Source: Demequina sp. NBRC 110051 (lineage in GTDB: Bacteria > Actinomycetota > Actinomycetes > Actinomycetales > Demequinaceae). Taken from it: a stretch of 64,000 nucleotides of DNA. The notes under the pieces were generated by a model. That model saw nothing but the letters and a program-made list of their open reading frames with translations. It ran no database searches and had not been told where the DNA came from. Shown piece by piece: positions 54,501 to 61,402 of this stretch (the stretch's first letter is position 1; each line of letters begins with the position of its first letter). The stretch spans positions 124,001 to 188,000 of the forward strand of contig NZ_BBRH01000006.1 in the NCBI RefSeq assembly GCF_002090055.1. Direction: 5' to 3'. Both the position numbers and the translations under genes were made by a program.

Positions 54501-54999
54501 GGACGGCATGACCGCAACTCCCGCCTACTTCACCACCGGTTGGGGCGTGGGCAACACGATCCTTCGCGGCGACGTGAACGGCGACGACGTGGAGGACACG
54601 GTCATCGGGCGCAACCGCACCGGCCAGGCCCAGGAATGGTGGGTCCTCGACGGCGTCACCGGCGCGTTCGTGTACACCACGGGCAACTGGGACGACGGCG
54701 TGGAGTCCTCGCTCGACGACGTGACCGGTGACGGCATCGCGGACATCGTGACCTTCAAGGCACGCCCCGGCAAGGTGGCGCAGTTCGCGGTCATCTCGTG
54801 GACCGGTACCGGCTACACGACCGTGTGGCACAACCTGGGCTGGGACGCGACGTCGTACCGCACCGCGGACGTGACGGAGGACGGTACCTCCGAGCTCCTG
54901 TCGTACCGCGACAACGGCGAGAGCTGGCGCTGGGCCGTGAAGGACCTCACGACCGCACAGTCGTGGACGGTCGACACTGCCGCAGGCATGCTGCCCTAA
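48544..54999 (+). CDS. Giant secreted protein: about 18 beta-sandwich repeats plus a beta-propeller
   Basis: The protein has 2151 residues from TTG 48544, preceded by GAGGGGGG. A signal peptide ends at AQA|ATG. From residue about 40 to 1750 come roughly 18 repeats of 75-100 residues with the pattern (L/I)SGTVTV-GGE-A--GCV-AYD-D--WL-S-CVDENG-Y-I-GLPAG-VYL---GFD--A--WY-GA----DATPV-V-GE, a carboxypeptidase-regulatory/Cna_B-like fold. In several repeats a Cys pair (GC...TC) is present, in others both Cys are lost together, so the pair probably forms a disulfide. Residues about 1755-2140 are FG-GAP/VCBS-like propeller repeats (DFTGDGEGDGLW, DYDGNGAADLSV, DVDGDGDREIVA, DVNGDDVEDTVI, DVTGDGIADIVT) with calcium-loop-like Asp patterns. 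There is no anchor. It is probably an adhesin or matrix protein. Confidence 0.85.
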   Translation: MRSYASIPLSRYAGRIAALIITALLLSLMNPVGAQAATGTATVTGAVTVDGEYATEGCLTVYRASDESIIAEECDLSADYSLEVPAGEAFVLLVSGVAGFEDWWDEAGEVTLGEGETYVADFAYETPVTGALAGTVTVGGEAAVDGCIELYDLDENWVDSTCVDQNGEYLFEGVDAQELYVDVWGFANASNGRLDTTATVLAGETTTFDIDLAAATTLSGVVTIEGGDIAVNGCVSAYDAASGDFLDSSCVDEFGAYAFADLSAESVKLNLFNFDNAVGAWFDGAQSRTAATPVSLEAGSANVQDVVLAPAGTLSGSVTLTNGEVALEGCVTAFDADGDWLGEGCVDDQGHYEILGLPAGDVYLYMQAFDWGQDEYLGAVEIREDATSTTVVASVNTTLDIQVSLASVLTGTISVEELGLAANGNVSVYDDRGDWQGSASISEDGTFRVEGLPDGNLYARVTDVDWALDRWYGDVEDEAYATPIVAIAGEEQSIDMTLPGAGALTVTFPQELADLDADVCVTLYDLDYNWVDNDCGSESITLTGVPGGDVTLEARISGGPALGFLGAVTDFYSASFVAVEVGQTTTAAFEPAVEIGTGIVSGTVTMPGGEPAMYGNVSAYTPDGFRISQTSPDENGHYSLGYLPAGDVTLKFEYFEGVSTMWLGGVTRRADATYVTLAEGEQVTQDVELLDGGTIAITIDGTSANGCIWVQPTDPDVDVYASECGHGSGTYLLTGLPAGEYTVEVSFDDALTEYYGGGRYWEDAAPVEVVVGETTEISMTLTRASTVEGYVSLDGAPALGGYVQATDADGNWLGSDQVSGSGFFSIDKLPDGQVFLQLTDFDGAPSQWYDAVYNVYDATPVTLPYGGTTNVGTIALALGGSISGTVTVGGEISTGGCVTAWDLDQWEELGTACVDENGHYTIDGLAGGDIYLEFTGFDGASDAWYGGGVEYDSTPVQVGDTADMDLQAAQMLSGQVTVTGGAAALDGLITAYDLNYELLDSTWVDENGAYTLQVPAGDVKLRLRYFSNGASGWYDGVEYFDDATVVNVPQGGTSLDIELEQTGSISGNVTLANGEAARNGSVSAYDEDENYVADGWADENGDFVINGLPAGSYRLLFENFDNAARTWHGGSSFGDAASVSVVGGETTTVDPVLPVPVVLQGQVTVAGGEPATGGYIDAYDLDYNEVAFAWVDDEGYYSLQMNPGDVKLYASGYDNAARGWFDGVGSFYDATTVTVPNEGLTLDIQLQQTGSIAGALTVPGGEPATNGWVYAYDGTWDWVGEGWADDEGNFFIDGLPAGSYRLWFEGFENAAKGWYGGASFDEATLVTVAGGETTTVDAELGAAATLTGTVTMEGGGFAGYGCVEVFDANQDWLGSTCVEEDGTFSLGGLSTGNVYASFYGFDGADEWYQDASSFGGATPIDLVAGESTDISAELAVPGTLEVTMSVPAENAPAGDRYCVTARTTDGSYLASACGEGSVGDGEVLELTGLGTGAVVLSFSAMSYEGWSPSTVQYHSNALNAADALAVNAVSGETVAVTFPVQPVGGISGTVTRSDDSLAEAPTARREVVVYSQTGAGDWEPVECSECGGESPTALGYTDAAGDYLIDDLPAGEYKVGFRDHSSNTAFLEEQPGEPGTYFAGASSLDDASVVTVTAGSVTDGVDGILATEQVATTASFSGRITGLGDNGAADAVLTLISGLGSVEVTTDPDGYYSADIEVDPGDVVQAKLEGLGVFKWTGVNPGDVHTRDLALPSLAQYTAVSSTVDFTGDGEGDGLWQKQAANQYRQWIVVDGVTGEHLTAAAGWGTAGMTWVEDYDGNGAADLSVVLENTGRRSEIWVWSPSTDSVEYVSNLGWDTGSVWDRMDVDGDGDREIVAIRPNAITNTFAWVWDDEDGAGTVDVRTPTTGEVTWEEVDGTPGAELVLSGSWADRMNVVAVVDLADRTSKVAKMGYSTDSELTTWDRDGDGTVEFEVIRQRADKKSEIWRWDGMTATPAYFTTGWGVGNTILRGDVNGDDVEDTVIGRNRTGQAQEWWVLDGVTGAFVYTTGNWDDGVESSLDDVTGDGIADIVTFKARPGKVAQFAVISWTGTGYTTVWHNLGWDATSYRTADVTEDGTSELLSYRDNGESWRWAVKDLTTAQSWTVDTAAGMLP

Positions 55000-55009
55000 T
55001 GCTCATCGC

Positions 55010-55046
55010 CTTGGGGGCGGATCGACTCAGTCGGTTCGCCCCCGAG
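55010..55046 (+). terminator. Terminator after the giant repeat protein
   Basis: CTTGGGGGCG (55010-55019) pairs with CGCCCCCGAG (55037-55046) over 10 bp with one wobble, 11 bases after the stop. Confidence 0.7.
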
Positions 55047-55119
55047 GTATGTGGTGGACCTCTGGCTCTCCAGTGCGTGACACGCCTACTGAAACGGTAG
55101 GGTTCTGAAACGACCACCG

Positions 55120-55935
55120 TTGGGGGAGATCACACTGACTGCTGTAGACGCCGCAGCCGCGGCTGAGATCGCGCGCGAGGCCGGCGAGGTGCTGCTCGAG
55201 GTGCGCGCCGGGTTCTCCGAGGACTTCGACGGCAAGGCCCGCGGCAAGGCCGGTGACGCGAAGGCGCAGGAGCGCATCGCGGCCCTGCTCGCCTCACGTT
55301 TTCCTGCCGATGCCGTGCTGTCAGAGGAGGCGCGGGACTCCGCCGAGCGCCTCACGGCCGACCGCGTGTGGATCATTGACCCCCTCGACGGCACCCGCGA
55401 GTACTCCGAGGGACGCGCCGACTGGGCCGTCCACGTCGCCTTGTGGACCCGGGGTGCCAAGCCAAGTGACGCGTCGGCCGCTGGAAGTTACCCCGGCGAG
55501 CTGACGGCGGCAGCCGTCGCCATCCCGGGCGAAGACCTGGTGCTCGACACGGAAACTGTGGACGGCATCGGCCCCCGAGACGGACGGATCCGCCTCGCCG
55601 TGTCGCGTTCGCGGCCGCCGGCCATCACGGAGCCTGTGCGCGAAGCCCTCGATGCCGAGCTGATTCCCATGGGCTCCGCGGGCGTGAAGATCGCCGCCGT
55701 GGTGCGCGGCCAGGTCGACGCCTACGTGCACGCGGGCGGCCAGTACCAGTGGGACTCGGCCGCGCCCATCGCCATTGCCCGTGCCGCGGGGCTGTTCTGC
55801 TCCCGGATCGACGGAACGCCCCTTGTCTACAATGAGGCCGATCCCTACCTGCCCGACCTGGTCGTGTGCCGCCCCGAGCTTGCCGAGCGCATCCTCGAGG
55901 CCATCGCCGCCGCAACGTCTGGAGAAGAAGCATGA
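55120..55935 (+). CDS. cysQ: 3'(2'),5'-bisphosphate nucleotidase (PAP phosphatase)
   Basis: The protein has about 266-271 residues. There is no ATG or GTG near the start. TTG 55120 lies soon after TAGGGT (55098-55103) without a ribosome site; CTG 55135 lies 6 bases after GGGGGAG and may be the real start. The inositol-monophosphatase fold has VLSEEARDS, IDPLDGTREYSEG (metal site) and GGQYQWDSAAPIAIARAAG. CysQ removes the 3'-phosphate of PAP, the product left by sulfotransferases or by PAPS reduction. It heads an operon with cysD, cysN and cysC. Confidence 0.92.
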   Translation: MGEITLTAVDAAAAAEIAREAGEVLLEVRAGFSEDFDGKARGKAGDAKAQERIAALLASRFPADAVLSEEARDSAERLTADRVWIIDPLDGTREYSEGRADWAVHVALWTRGAKPSDASAAGSYPGELTAAAVAIPGEDLVLDTETVDGIGPRDGRIRLAVSRSRPPAITEPVREALDAELIPMGSAGVKIAAVVRGQVDAYVHAGGQYQWDSAAPIAIARAAGLFCSRIDGTPLVYNEADPYLPDLVVCRPELAERILEAIAAATSGEEA

Positions 55936-56843
55936 CCCAACCCGCGTCCCACGCGTTGAGCCAGCTCGACGCGCTCGAGGCGGAGGCCATCCACATCATT
56001 CGCGAGGTTGTCGCGCAGATGGAGAGGCCCGCCCTGCTGTTCTCGGGAGGCAAGGACTCGATCTGTCTGCTGCACCTCGCGATCAAGGCGTTCGCCCCGG
56101 CCCCCGTGCCCATGCCCGTGGTGCACATCGACACCGGCCAGAACTTCCCCGAGGTCATCGAGTACCGCGACCGCGTGGTCGAGCAGTACGGCCTGAAGCT
56201 GGTGGTGGGCTCCGTGCAGGAGGCCATCGACGCGGGCAAGGTGCGCGAGGCGCCCGACGGCTCGCGCAACCGCATTCAGACGCCGGTGCTGCTCGAAACC
56301 ATCGAGGACAACCGCTTCGACGCCTGCATGGGCGGCGCCCGCCGCGACGAGGAGAAGGCCCGCGCCAAGGAGCGTGTGTTCTCCTTCCGCGACGAGTTTG
56401 GCCAGTGGGACCCCCGCAACCAGCGCCCCGAGCTGTGGAACCTCTACAACGGCAAGGTGCACCCCGGCGAGTCCATCCGCGTGTTCCCGCTGTCCAACTG
56501 GACCGAGCTGGACATCTGGGACTACATCCGCTCGCGCGAGATCGAGGTGCCCTCGATCTATTACGCGCACGAGCGCGAGGTGTTTGTCCGCGACGGCATG
56601 TGGATGGCCGCCAACGAGTTCGCGGTGCCGCCGGAGGGCGTGCCGACCGAGGTCCGCATGGTGCGTTACCGCACCGTGGGCGACGCGACGCTGACCGCGG
56701 CCGTCGAGTCCCAGGCGGACACCATCGACAAGATCATCGAGGAGACGGCGGCTACCCGCCTGACCGAGCGCGGTGCCACCCGCGGCGACGACCGAGTGTC
56801 CGAGGCCGCCATGGAGGACCGCAAGAAGGAGGGGTACTTCTAA
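55932..56843 (+). CDS. cysD: Sulfate adenylyltransferase subunit 2
   Basis: The protein has 303 residues from ATG 55932 (ATGA overlap with cysQ; GGAG upstream). The PP-loop is FSGGKDSICLLHLA (residues 37-50). HIDTGQNFPEVIEYRD, FDACMGGARRDEEKARAKERVFSFRD in parts and NWTELDIWDYI are diagnostic. It adenylates sulfate to APS, driven by the GTPase CysN. Confidence 0.97.
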   Translation: MTQPASHALSQLDALEAEAIHIIREVVAQMERPALLFSGGKDSICLLHLAIKAFAPAPVPMPVVHIDTGQNFPEVIEYRDRVVEQYGLKLVVGSVQEAIDAGKVREAPDGSRNRIQTPVLLETIEDNRFDACMGGARRDEEKARAKERVFSFRDEFGQWDPRNQRPELWNLYNGKVHPGESIRVFPLSNWTELDIWDYIRSREIEVPSIYYAHEREVFVRDGMWMAANEFAVPPEGVPTEVRMVRYRTVGDATLTAAVESQADTIDKIIEETAATRLTERGATRGDDRVSEAAMEDRKKEGYF

Positions 56844-58087
56844 TGGACCTTCTGCGTTTCGCTACCGCCGGCTCCGTCGACGACGGCAAGTCCACCCTCA
56901 TCGGCCGTCTGCTGTACGACTCCAAGTCGATCTTCGAGGACCAGCTTGAGTCCATCGAGCTCGCGTCCAAGAACCGTGGCGCCGAGACCACCGACCTGGC
57001 GCTCCTCACCGACGGCCTGCGCGCCGAGCGTGAGCAGGGCATCACGATCGACGTGGCTTACCGGTACTTTGCGACCCCCAAGCGCAAGTTCATCATCGCG
57101 GACACTCCTGGTCATCAGCAGTACACGCGCAACATGGTGACCGGCGCCTCGACGGCGGACCTGGCGATCATCCTGGTGGACGCCCGCAAGGGTCTGACCG
57201 AGCAGTCGCGCCGCCACGCCACCATCTCCTCGCTGCTGCGCGTGCCCCACGTGGTGCTCGCGGTCAACAAGATGGACCTGGTGGACTGGTCCGAGGAGCG
57301 CTTCGACGAGATCTACCGCGAGTTCACGGAGTTTGCCTCGAAGCTCGATATCCCCGACCTCACCGCCATCCCGGTGTCGGCCCTGCTGGGCGACAACATC
57401 GTGGACCGTTCCGCCAACATGGACTGGTACGGCGGCACGTCGCTGCTCTATCACTTGGAGAACGTGCACATCGGCTCCGACCGGAACCTGCAGGACGTGC
57501 GCTTCCCGATCCAGTTCGTAGTGCGCCCGCAGACCGCCGAGCATCCGGATTATCGGGGCTTCGCGGGCCAGGTGGCATCCGGCATCCTGAAGGTGGGCGA
57601 CGAGGTCATGGCGCTGCCCTCGGGTCTGTCGACCCGTGTGGCCGCGATCGACGGGCCGAATGGTCCCGTCGACGCCGCGTACCCGCCCATGTCGGTGACC
57701 GTGCGCCTCGAGGACGAGATTGACCTGTCCCGTGGCGACATTCTGTGCCGCAAGGGTAACCACCCGGAGCCCACGCAGGACGTCGAGGCGACGGTGTGCT
57801 GGATGGACGCGTCCGCGCTGAAGGTGCGTGACAAGGTGTCGATCCTCCACACCTCGCGCATGGCGCGCGCCATGGTCAAGGACATCGCCTACGAGCTCAA
57901 CGTGAACACCCTTCACCGCGACCAGGAGGCGACCGAACTGGGTCTCAACAGCATCGGCCGTGTGTCGCTCCGTGTGACGTCGCCGCTCCTGGTGGACGAC
58001 TATGCCGAGAACCGCATCACGGGCTCCTTCATCCTGATCGACGAGGCGACCAACCGCACCGTCGGCGCCGGAGTGATCCGCAACTAA
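56843..58087 (+). CDS. cysN: Sulfate adenylyltransferase subunit 1 (GTPase)
   Basis: The protein has 414 residues from ATG 56843 (TAATG overlap with cysD; AAGGAGG upstream). GTPase motifs: GSVDDGKS (10-17), ADTPGHQQYTRNM and NKMDLVDW. It is the stand-alone form, ending after the two beta-barrel domains with no fused APS kinase. It couples GTP hydrolysis to APS formation by CysD. Confidence 0.97.
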   Translation: MDLLRFATAGSVDDGKSTLIGRLLYDSKSIFEDQLESIELASKNRGAETTDLALLTDGLRAEREQGITIDVAYRYFATPKRKFIIADTPGHQQYTRNMVTGASTADLAIILVDARKGLTEQSRRHATISSLLRVPHVVLAVNKMDLVDWSEERFDEIYREFTEFASKLDIPDLTAIPVSALLGDNIVDRSANMDWYGGTSLLYHLENVHIGSDRNLQDVRFPIQFVVRPQTAEHPDYRGFAGQVASGILKVGDEVMALPSGLSTRVAAIDGPNGPVDAAYPPMSVTVRLEDEIDLSRGDILCRKGNHPEPTQDVEATVCWMDASALKVRDKVSILHTSRMARAMVKDIAYELNVNTLHRDQEATELGLNSIGRVSLRVTSPLLVDDYAENRITGSFILIDEATNRTVGAGVIRN

Positions 58088-58089
58088 CG

Positions 58090-59130
58090 ATGGAGATTGC
58101 CCTCCTCGTCCTCGCGGCGCTCGGCATCGGCGTGGTCGTCGGGCTGACGGGCATGGGCGGCGGCGCCCTGATGACGCCGACGCTCGTGTTCTTCTTTGGC
58201 ATCCCGCCGGTGACCGCCGTGTCCTCCGACGTGGTGGCGTCCGCGTTCATGAAGCCCGCGGGCTCGTGGGTGCATATTCGGAACAAGACCGTGAACTGGC
58301 AGCTAGTGCGGTTGTTGGTGTACGGGTCGGTGCCGTCCGCGTTTTTGGGCGTGGTGGCGGCGCACTTCCTGATCGATCCCGAGGCGCTGCAGAGCTTTGT
58401 GAAGCACGCGCTGGGCGTGGTGCTAGTGATCGCTGCGGGCGGCTTGGCCGTGCGCGCGTATCTGCGACTGCGCGAGCGGGCGATGGTGCGCGACGGGCGG
58501 GCGACGGCGCTGCCGTTCGACAAGCCTGTGGTGGTGCCGCGTCCGGTGCCGACCATCCTGGTGGGCGTGTTCGGCGGGCTCATGGTGGGGCTAACCTCCG
58601 TGGGCTCTGGCTCGCTGATCATCATTGCTCTGATGGCGCTGTACCCGGCGCTGAAGGCGAACCAGCTGGTGGGAACCGACCTGGTGCAGGCGGTGCCGCT
58701 GGTGGTCGCTGCCTCGGTAGCGCACCTCGCGTTTGGTGACGTGGACTGGTCGGTGACGCTGCCGGTGATTGTTGGCTCGATCCCCGGCACGTACCTGGGA
58801 GCGCAGCTGTCCTCGCGGGTCTCCGGCGGGATCGTGCGCCGCGCGCTGGTCTTTGTGCTGACGCTGTCGGGCCTCAAGATGATGGGCCTGTCGAACACCA
58901 TCGCGTTCTCCGTGGTGGGCGCCCAGATGGTGCTCGGCACGCTCGCGTGGGGCTGGATCCGTCACCGCCTGGGCTTCGCCTTCTTTACGTTCCAGGAGAA
59001 GGGCGGGGCGGCGACGGAGTTGTCGGCTGATTCGTCTTCGTCTGGTTCGTCGTTGTCCTCGTCTTCGTCCTCGTCTTCGGACGAGCTGTCTTCGCCCGCG
59101 TCCCCGGCCGACCCCCACCAGGAGAAGTGA
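58090..59130 (+). CDS. TauE/SafE (TSUP) family permease
   Basis: The protein has 346 residues from ATG 58090, two bases after the cysN stop. Eight or so membrane spans carry the family motifs GLTGMGGGALMTPTLVFFFG (near residue 18) and GLTSVGSGSLIIIALM (near 175). The C-terminal 45 residues are a Ser-rich low-complexity tail (SSSSSSDELSSPASPA). Family members export sulfite or sulfoacetate or import sulfate-like anions. Within a PAPS operon it probably moves sulfate or sulfite. Confidence 0.88.
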   Translation: MEIALLVLAALGIGVVVGLTGMGGGALMTPTLVFFFGIPPVTAVSSDVVASAFMKPAGSWVHIRNKTVNWQLVRLLVYGSVPSAFLGVVAAHFLIDPEALQSFVKHALGVVLVIAAGGLAVRAYLRLRERAMVRDGRATALPFDKPVVVPRPVPTILVGVFGGLMVGLTSVGSGSLIIIALMALYPALKANQLVGTDLVQAVPLVVAASVAHLAFGDVDWSVTLPVIVGSIPGTYLGAQLSSRVSGGIVRRALVFVLTLSGLKMMGLSNTIAFSVVGAQMVLGTLAWGWIRHRLGFAFFTFQEKGGAATELSADSSSSGSSLSSSSSSSSDELSSPASPADPHQEK

Positions 59131-60290
59131 TGCACGGCGTTCGCCTGAGCCCACTGCAGCTCAATGAACTCGAGTTGTTGCGCATCGGCGCCTACGGCCC
59201 GACCCCTCGATACTCGCTGCCGGCCGCTGGGGCGACCCAGGCATCGGCCGCCGTCAGTGCCTCCCTGGTAGCGGGCGCGCATATCGCGACGCTGCGAATC
59301 CCGGACATGGCACCCGGGCGGACGGTGACCCTGCTCGACACCGAGGCGACGCCGATCGCGACGGTCGAGGTTTCGGACAGGCGGACCTCGGCCGCGGGCA
59401 CGTGGATCGCTGGGCCGGTGACGATGCTGCGCGAGCCGTCACTGCCGGTACTGGCTGAACTGCGCCCCGGCGCGTTCGACGACCTCGCGGAGGACGCGAC
59501 CCTGGTGATGGGACGGTTTACCGGCGGGTTGTCCGGGACCGTGATCGTGCTCGATGAGGGGGAGCCCTCGGCGCTGTCGGCGTCGGTGCGGTCATTGAAG
59601 CGTGACGGACTGGACGTGCGGGTGCTGCCGCGCCCGGCGGCCGAGCATGTGTCGGGCGACGCCTCAGTCGAGCTGCTCGAGCACCTCGCCTCCGTGGTGT
59701 GTGCCTCCAACGTGGTGGTGCAGCGCGGGTCCACGCGCGCGCCGGGCGATGGCGCGGTGGTGCTGTTCACCGGGCTGTCCGGATCCGGCAAGTCGACCAT
59801 CGCGCGTCAGGTCACTCGCCGCCTGCGCGCCGAGGGTTCGCAGCGCGTGACGCTCCTGGACGGCGACGAGGTGCGGGCGATGCTGTCCTCCGGCCTGGGT
59901 TTCTCGCGTTCCGACCGGGAACTGAACGTGCGCCGCATTGGCTGGGTGGGGTCGCTGGTGTCGTCGCATGGAGGCATGGCGATCTGCGCTCCCATCGCGC
60001 CCTACGAGTCGATGCGCGCCGAGATGCGCGCCATGGCCGAGCGCGTGGGCCGCTTTGTGCTGGTGCACGTGGCGACTCCGTTGGAGGTCTGTGAGGAGCG
60101 GGACCGCAAGGGGCTGTACGCGGCCGCGCGGCGCGGGGAGATTGCGGAGTTCACCGGCATCTCCGACCCGTATGAGACGCCCACTGATGCGGACGTGGTG
60201 GTCGGCGCCAACGGTGAGTCGGTCGAGGAGTGCGCTGCGGCGGTGGTGCGCTACCTGACGGCTTCCGCGGGCGGCGACTACACCATCTGA
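59130..60290 (+). CDS. cysC: APS kinase with a degenerate N-terminal extension
   Basis: The protein has 386 residues. ATG 59130 follows AGGAG; GTG 59127 is too close to it. The C-terminal 180 residues are a full APS kinase: Walker A FTGLSGSGKSTIAR (GLSGSGKS at 215-222), LLDGDEVRAMLSSGLGFSRSDRELNVRRIGWV in parts, and IAPYESMRAEMR. The N-terminal 200 residues (LSPLQLNELELLRIGAYGP...) resemble a decayed PUA/ATP-sulfurylase-like region without clear catalytic motifs. It phosphorylates APS to PAPS, the donor for sulfotransferases. No PAPS/APS reductase or sulfite reductase gene follows in the operon. Confidence 0.9.
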   Translation: MHGVRLSPLQLNELELLRIGAYGPTPRYSLPAAGATQASAAVSASLVAGAHIATLRIPDMAPGRTVTLLDTEATPIATVEVSDRRTSAAGTWIAGPVTMLREPSLPVLAELRPGAFDDLAEDATLVMGRFTGGLSGTVIVLDEGEPSALSASVRSLKRDGLDVRVLPRPAAEHVSGDASVELLEHLASVVCASNVVVQRGSTRAPGDGAVVLFTGLSGSGKSTIARQVTRRLRAEGSQRVTLLDGDEVRAMLSSGLGFSRSDRELNVRRIGWVGSLVSSHGGMAICAPIAPYESMRAEMRAMAERVGRFVLVHVATPLEVCEERDRKGLYAAARRGEIAEFTGISDPYETPTDADVVVGANGESVEECAAAVVRYLTASAGGDYTI

Positions 60291-60311
60291 CCGGGCTCCC
60301 GCCTGCCCCGC

Positions 60312-60415
60312 GTACCGCTCAACACACAGCTGGTGCGCGTGGGGCGCATGTGGCCCGTGTGCATGCACACCAGCCCTGCACGCCCCATCAGCCCCAAGTG
60401 TGTGTTGAGCGGTAC
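60312..60415. repeat. 104-bp palindromic element, copy 1
   Basis: Perfect 16-bp arms GTACCGCTCAACACAC (60312-60327) and GTGTGTTGAGCGGTAC (60400-60415). The 72-base interior starts with a GCTGGTGCGCGTGGGGC segment conserved in copy 2 and ends with ATCAGCCCCA, also conserved; the centre differs. An inner stem is possible (GGGGC with GCCCC, GCTG with CAGC). It follows cysC by 21 bases. Confidence 0.9.
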
Positions 60416-60546
60416 GGGGGACGCCGACAGCGGGACCGGGCAGCGCGATGCCCAGGCGCCGTCCACAGGCGTGCGGTTCCGGGTCGTTCTCCCCAGACAC
60501 GCGGGTGCCAGCCCCCTTCATGGCGCGGGTCGCGCACGGTGGGGCG

Positions 60547-61389
60547 ATGGACCCGGTGCGCGCCGTCATGAGGCTCGGCGGCGCCGCGCGCCGCGGCACA
60601 CTCCTTGCGCAAGGGGTCTCGAGGCGCGCGATCGATGCCGCCGTGCGTGACGGCGCCCTGTCACGGCCGCTGACCGGAGTGCTCACTCTGCCGCATACCT
60701 ACGCCTATGCGGCTCACGCCTGCTACTTCGACGCGCGGGTGACGTGTGTCAGCGCGGCGCGGGAGCACGGGCTTCGGTTGCTCGATGCCCCAGAAGGGCT
60801 TCACTTGGAGATCGCGGCGGGGCGCGGCGGCACGGCGAGTGACTCGAAGGCGCGTGAGGGGGTGTTGCTCCACAGGACGCGCACCCACACACCCGGGAAC
60901 CGTGTGGTGTCCGTAGGACGAGCGCTCGACATGATGAGTCACTGCGTGAGCCCCCTCGCTCAGTTGGTCGCCATCGACCACGCGCTCGCGCTAGGTGCCC
61001 TGCGGCGCTCCCAGATCGCAGACTTCACCGTGACGCCGCTCGCCAGAAGGCGCTGGCTAGAATGTGCGGCGGATCCCGGTGCGGGGTCAGTGCCGGAGAC
61101 ATGCGCGCGAGTGGCCATGCGCGCAGCAGGCCTGCATGTGGTGGTCCAGGCTCCACTCGGCAACGGCAAGCGCGCGGACTTCCTCGTCGAGGGCATTCTG
61201 TACGTCGAGATCGACGGCAAGAGCTACCACAGCGACCCTGGCCAGTTCACTCAAGACCGGCGGCGCGATCGCGGGATCGTCGCCGAGCGGGGGAGCGTCA
61301 TCCGCTTCGCCTATGCGGATGCCGTGTATCACCCGGACCGCCTCGTGGCAGATGTCGTGGCCTGTCTGGAAGCCATCCGGGCCCGGTGA
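60547..61389 (+). CDS. DUF559/Vsr-like nuclease-fold protein with AbiEi-like N-terminus
   Basis: The protein has 280 residues from ATG 60547 (other in-frame starts lie upstream but inside low-complexity sequence). Residues about 1-75 (RRGTLLAQGVSRRAIDAAVRDGALSRPLTGVLTLP) look like the winged-helix N-terminus of AbiEi-type proteins. The C-terminal domain has RADFLVEGILYVEIDGKSYH, followed by a QFTQDRRRDRGIVAERGSVIRF helix: the D-x(n)-E-x-D-G-K pattern of DUF559/very-short-patch-repair (PD-(D/E)XK) nucleases. No methylase or antitoxin partner is adjacent. It is bracketed by two 104-bp palindromes. A DNA-cutting defence or selfish role is inference. Confidence 0.8.
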   Translation: MDPVRAVMRLGGAARRGTLLAQGVSRRAIDAAVRDGALSRPLTGVLTLPHTYAYAAHACYFDARVTCVSAAREHGLRLLDAPEGLHLEIAAGRGGTASDSKAREGVLLHRTRTHTPGNRVVSVGRALDMMSHCVSPLAQLVAIDHALALGALRRSQIADFTVTPLARRRWLECAADPGAGSVPETCARVAMRAAGLHVVVQAPLGNGKRADFLVEGILYVEIDGKSYHSDPGQFTQDRRRDRGIVAERGSVIRFAYADAVYHPDRLVADVVACLEAIRAR

Positions 61390-61402
61390 GGTCACCGCCC
61401 CC

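Noticed and set aside
50938-54831. 1297-residue open frame on the minus strand
   Set aside because: Antisense shadow of the giant repeat protein; composed of His/Arg/Val-rich low-complexity text typical of the reverse of GC-rich coding DNA.
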